DNA from: Gammaproteobacteria bacterium
GTDB taxonomy: Bacteria > Pseudomonadota > Gammaproteobacteria > HK1
Direction: 5' to 3'
NCBI GenBank assembly: GCA_022822245.1
Contig: JAJECB010000164.1
Span: forward strand, 1 to 8,972
DNA length: 8,972 bases
This document shows, piece after piece, positions 6,474 to 8,972 of this stretch. The notes under the pieces were generated by a model, which saw only the letters and a program-made list of their open reading frames with translations, did no database searches and was not told the DNA's origin. Made by a program: the position numbers and the translations under genes. The number at the start of each line of letters is the position of its first letter. Position 1 is the stretch's first letter.

Positions 6474-7262
6474 ATGAGCGCCGCCGTATCCGACCTCCGG
6501 CCCGCGGCCCCCGCGGCCGGCCCCGACATCGAGCAGCTCCGCGTCGATCTCGCGGCGTCGCTTCGCTGGGCGCACCGCCTCGGGCTCAGCGAAGGCGTGG
6601 ACAACCATTTCTCGCTGGCCGTCCCCGACGACGACGGGGTGGTCCGGGGCAAGCGGTTCCTCATCAACCCCTACGGCTGGCACTGGTCCGAGGTCACCGC
6701 CTCGTCGCTCGTCCTCTGCGACGAGGACGGCAACGTGCTCGAAGGCGACAACCAGGTCGAGACCTCCGCGTTCTGCATCCACAGCCGCATCCACGTGAAC
6801 GTCCCGAGCGCAATCGTGGTCCTGCACAACCACATGCCCTACACCACGTCGCTCACTCTCCTCAAGGATCCGGAGCTCAGGATGTGCGAGCAGAACGCGC
6901 TCATGTTCGACGGCCGGATCGCCTACGACGACGAGTACGACGGGCTCGCCCATGCGACCGAAGAGGGCGACCGGCTCGCCCGGCAGATCGGCAACCGGAG
7001 CGTGCTGATGATGGCGAGCCACGGAGTGCTCGTGACCGGCCCCGACGTCGCCTCCGCGTTCACCGACCTCTACTACCTGGAGCGGGCCGCGATGTTCCAG
7101 GTGCTCGCACGGTCGACGGGCGACAAGCTCCGCACCATTTCGGAGTCGGTGCGGGAGAAGGCGCGCGAGCAGTTCAAGGTGGACCGGCCGCTCCTCGCCG
7201 AGCGGCACTTCAAGGCGCTCCGCCGAATCCTGGACCGCGAGGAGCCCGAGTACCGGCACTAG
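6474..7262 (+). CDS. Class II aldolase/adducin-family metal-dependent lyase
   Basis: Members of this cytoplasmic family cleave, epimerise or decarboxylate sugar phosphates and hydroxy-acids through a zinc-stabilised enediolate. The protein has 262 residues. A family-typical GVDNHFSLAVP lies near 41-51, where the fold binds the phosphate or carboxylate, and FLINPYGWHWSEVTASSL follows. The active site is complete: Glu96 (VETS), His118 and His120 (HNHMPY) and His183 (SHG). This spacing is close to that of E. coli fuculose-phosphate aldolase (Glu73, His92, His94, His155). ATG 6474 follows GGGGTGGAG, with GGAG three bases before the start. A longer in-frame GTG at 6423 would overlap the possible promoter, so I reject it. 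The NHFSL version of the N-terminal motif replaces GN[IL]S of sugar-phosphate aldolases, so the substrate may not be a sugar phosphate. Its place between a TRAP transporter and an aminotransferase suggests a role on a hydroxylated acid. Confidence 0.92.
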   Translation: MSAAVSDLRPAAPAAGPDIEQLRVDLAASLRWAHRLGLSEGVDNHFSLAVPDDDGVVRGKRFLINPYGWHWSEVTASSLVLCDEDGNVLEGDNQVETSAFCIHSRIHVNVPSAIVVLHNHMPYTTSLTLLKDPELRMCEQNALMFDGRIAYDDEYDGLAHATEEGDRLARQIGNRSVLMMASHGVLVTGPDVASAFTDLYYLERAAMFQVLARSTGDKLRTISESVREKAREQFKVDRPLLAERHFKALRRILDREEPEYRH

Positions 7263-7496
7263 CGGACATGGCCCGCACCGCCGATTCGTCCCGGCCGGGC
7301 GACTCCGGCGACACGGGCAACGGTTCCGGTTCCGGCACCGGCCAGGACCGACGGGATGCCACGGCGGGCGGCTGCACGAAGGAGCATCCGCACGCGGCAA
7401 GCCGAACTGCCGGCTGAAGACGAGAGCCGGGCACACGCCGGCCACCAACCCCGACCCGACATCGTCCGGAGGCCCATCGACCCCGGACCCCACCAC

Positions 7497-7500
7497 GGAG
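7497..7500 (+). promoter_or_regulatory. Ribosome binding site fixing the aminotransferase start at 7509
   Basis: GGAG lies eight bases before ATG 7509. It excludes the longer in-frame reading from 7356, whose first 51 codons give an Arg/Pro/His-rich peptide with no family similarity. The preceding 246-bp gap (7263-7508) shows no convincing gene or promoter, only short GGTTCC/GGCACC repeats near 7321-7342. Confidence 0.7.
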
Positions 7501-7508
7501 ATCCCTTC

Positions 7509-8879
7509 ATGGAAGCGCTCAGCAACTCCCGCATCGAGGCCGCCTACCGCGAACGCACCCGCCGCTCCGCCGAGCTGGCGAAGGAAGCACGGGAGCTGTT
7601 CCCGAGCGGGATCACCCACGACAGCCGCAAGCTCGACCCCTACACGATCTACGTCGACCGGGCGGAAGGGCCGCGCAAGTGGGACGTCGACGGGAACGAG
7701 TACATCGACTACTTCGGGGGACACGGCGCCCTGATGCTCGGACACCACCACCCGGACATCGACCGCGTCATCGTCGAGGCCCTCGGCCGCGGAACCCACT
7801 TCGGGTCGAGCCACGAGGGGGAGGTGCGCTGGGCGCAGGCGGTGAAGGAGCTGGTCCAGTCCGCGGAACGGGTCCGGTTCACGTCGTCGGGGACGGAGGC
7901 CACCCACCTCGCCCTCCGGGTCGCGCGCGCCGCCACCGGCCGGCGCAAGGTGCTGCGCTTCCGTACCCACTTCCACGGCTGGCACGACCACATGACTCAA
8001 GGGTATGTCTCCCACTTCGACGGCACAGCCACCCCGGGCGTGCTCGACGAGGTGGCGGGCAGCGTGGTCCTCGTCGACCCCGGCGACGAGGCCGCGATGC
8101 GCGAGACCCTGGCCGGCGACCCGGACATCGCGGCCGCCATCCTCGAGCCGACCGGGGCTTCGTTCGGCCTCATCCCCCTGCGGCCGAGCTTCCTCGCGGC
8201 GCTCCGCGAGGCGACCGAGGAGGCGGGAACGCTTCTCATCTTCGACGAGGTGGTCACGGGCTTTCGGGTATCGCCGGGCGGCGCGCAGGGCGAGTTCGGC
8301 ATCTCCCCCGACCTCAGCACCTTCGCCAAGATCCTGGCCGGGGGCCTCCCGGGAGGGGCCCTCGCCGGACGGAAGGACCTCCTCGACTGCCTCGACTTCG
8401 AGGTGACCTCGGCGGACGGACGCGAGAAGATCAACCATCAGGGGACCTACAACGCGAACCCGGTGTCTTCGGCGGCCGGGACCGAGATGCTCCGCATCGT
8501 GGGCTCGACCGACGCCTGCGCCAACGCCAACGACTTCGGGGAGCGGCTGCGTGCCTCCCTCAACGAGGTCCTCGTCGACGAGGGCGTCCCCTGGGCGGCG
8601 TACGGAACGTTCTCGGGCTTCCACCTGTTCCTGAACCCCGAAGGGCGGTCCCTTCGTCCGGACCGCTTCGACCCCTTCTCGATCGACTACCGGGAGCTCA
8701 AGGCGAACCCGCCGGGCCTCGCCGACCGGCTTCGCCTCGCGATGCTCTCGAACGGGGTGGACGTCACCGGCTGGCCGGGCGGCACCATCTCCGCCGTCCA
8801 CGGGGACCGGGAGCTCACGGAGACCGCGGACGCGTTCCGGGAATCGCTCCGGATGCTGAAGGCGGAGGACGCGATCTAG
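7509..8879 (+). CDS. Class III PLP-dependent aminotransferase, glutamate-1-semialdehyde-aminomutase-like
   Basis: This complete fold-type I PLP enzyme has 456 residues. The core order is WDVDGNEYIDYFGG (substrate/PLP entry region), SSGTEA (126-131, PLP phosphate binding), HFHGWHDHM (stacking and acyl region), FDEVVTGFR with Asp246 for the PLP pyridine nitrogen, and TFAKILAGG with Lys274 as Schiff-base lysine. NHQGTYNANPVSSAAG supplies the phosphate contact from the partner subunit. FHGWHD and SGTEAT are shared with glutamate-1-semialdehyde aminomutase (HemL), but the N-terminus (FPSGITHDSRKLDPYTIYV) differs from HemL's usual opening, and no tetrapyrrole gene is nearby. A catabolic aminotransferase or aminomutase is more likely. 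Some relatives act on beta-amino acids, which is an option, not shown. The start follows GGAG (7497). It lies 246 bp after the aldolase. It is the second class III enzyme here and clearly distinct from the fragment at the left edge. Substrate unknown. Confidence 0.92.
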   Translation: MEALSNSRIEAAYRERTRRSAELAKEARELFPSGITHDSRKLDPYTIYVDRAEGPRKWDVDGNEYIDYFGGHGALMLGHHHPDIDRVIVEALGRGTHFGSSHEGEVRWAQAVKELVQSAERVRFTSSGTEATHLALRVARAATGRRKVLRFRTHFHGWHDHMTQGYVSHFDGTATPGVLDEVAGSVVLVDPGDEAAMRETLAGDPDIAAAILEPTGASFGLIPLRPSFLAALREATEEAGTLLIFDEVVTGFRVSPGGAQGEFGISPDLSTFAKILAGGLPGGALAGRKDLLDCLDFEVTSADGREKINHQGTYNANPVSSAAGTEMLRIVGSTDACANANDFGERLRASLNEVLVDEGVPWAAYGTFSGFHLFLNPEGRSLRPDRFDPFSIDYRELKANPPGLADRLRLAMLSNGVDVTGWPGGTISAVHGDRELTETADAFRESLRMLKAEDAI

Positions 8880-8884
8880 CGCGT

Positions 8885-8904
8885 CGGCGCGGCCGGGCGC
8901 GCCG
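8885..8904 (+). terminator. Hairpin just after the last aminotransferase, possible terminator
   Basis: CGGCGCG (8885-8891) and CGCGCCG (8898-8904) make a perfect 7-bp stem with a 6-nt loop, beginning 5 bp after the stop codon. No T-run follows. Being right after the last gene, it may end the transcript or protect its 3' end, but it has no decisive terminator feature. Confidence 0.4.
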
Positions 8905-8929
8905 CCCATAGGCCACGCATTCGGGCGCT

Positions 8930-8965
8930 CCCCGGGGCGGGGGGCTCCCCACCCCCCCCCGGGGG
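8930..8965. repeat. Low-complexity G/C homopolymer runs at the window edge
   Basis: The palindrome CCCCGGGG (8930-8937), then G6 (8939-8944), C4, A, C9 (8952-8960) and G5 (8961-8965) follow one another. No gene is visible in 8880-8972. Such runs often end or corrupt assemblies, so the exact base counts here are unreliable. Confidence 0.6.
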
Positions 8966-8972
8966 CGACGGC

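Noticed and set aside
7268..7417. Small open frame of 49 codons after the aldolase, Gly/Ser-rich
   Set aside because: It has no good ribosome site or recognisable motif, and its composition fits GC-rich spacer. It might be real, but nothing supports it.
7509..8879. HemL, glutamate-1-semialdehyde aminomutase of haem synthesis
   Set aside because: The N-terminal region differs from HemL's usual opening, and the gene sits among transport and catabolic genes with no tetrapyrrole neighbour.
6474..8879. The beta-hydroxyaspartate cycle
   Set aside because: That cycle uses a fold-type III PLP aldolase, a dehydratase, an imine reductase and a class V aminotransferase. None is present here; the aldolase here is a metal-dependent class II type.
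5115..8909. An open reading frame of 1264 codons on the minus strand across dctM, the aldolase and the aminotransferase
   Set aside because: It is antisense to three genes with clear family motifs. Third-position G/C bias removes stop codons from that frame in GC-rich DNA. The translation is Arg/Glu/His-rich and matches no domain.
1..8972. Phage, transposon, toxin-antitoxin or defence system, CRISPR array, tRNA
   Set aside because: No transposase, integrase, repeat-spacer array or tRNA fold was found. The sirtuin lacks attached defence domains (such as the fused SIR2-HerA or TIR types) and has a normal stand-alone length, so a defence role is not supported.

Overview
The window is a GC-rich bacterial segment (about 68-70% G+C by eye) with strong G/C bias at third codon positions. 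All eight recognisable protein genes lie on the plus strand. The codon use, the tripartite ATP-independent periplasmic (TRAP) transporter and the dadA-type dehydrogenase fit a high-GC proteobacterium, perhaps an alphaproteobacterium, but no marker in the window fixes the taxon. The window starts inside a gene and ends in homopolymeric G/C runs, so it may be a complete draft or metagenomic contig. I found no tRNA, rRNA, CRISPR array, insertion sequence or phage gene.

Layout. Positions 1-597 hold the C-terminal part of a class III (PLP-dependent) aminotransferase. A Sir2-family NAD-dependent deacylase follows at 601-1458, then a DadA-type FAD-dependent D-amino-acid dehydrogenase whose domain begins near 1634 and ends at 2878. 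After about 245 bp with no gene comes a complete TRAP transporter: the periplasmic binding protein (3124-4128), a 268-bp spacer starting with a perfect 14-bp hairpin, the small membrane subunit (4397-4996) and the large membrane subunit (4998-6290). A class II aldolase/adducin-family protein (6474-7262) and a complete class III aminotransferase of the glutamate-1-semialdehyde-aminomutase-like group (7509-8879) complete the set. The tail (8880-8972) has one hairpin and low-complexity sequence.

How the genes may work together (inference). The content reads as an uptake and catabolism locus for an amino-group-containing carboxylate. The TRAP system would import the substrate, DadA would oxidatively deaminate a D-configured amino acid to a 2-oxo acid, the two aminotransferases would move amino groups, and the aldolase-family enzyme would cleave, epimerise or decarboxylate a hydroxylated intermediate. 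The sirtuin keeps the Tyr-x-x-Arg pair that marks SIRT5/CobB-type desuccinylases, so it could remove acyl marks from proteins when the pathway runs. No single gene reveals the substrate, and the combination matches no named pathway that I recognise with confidence.
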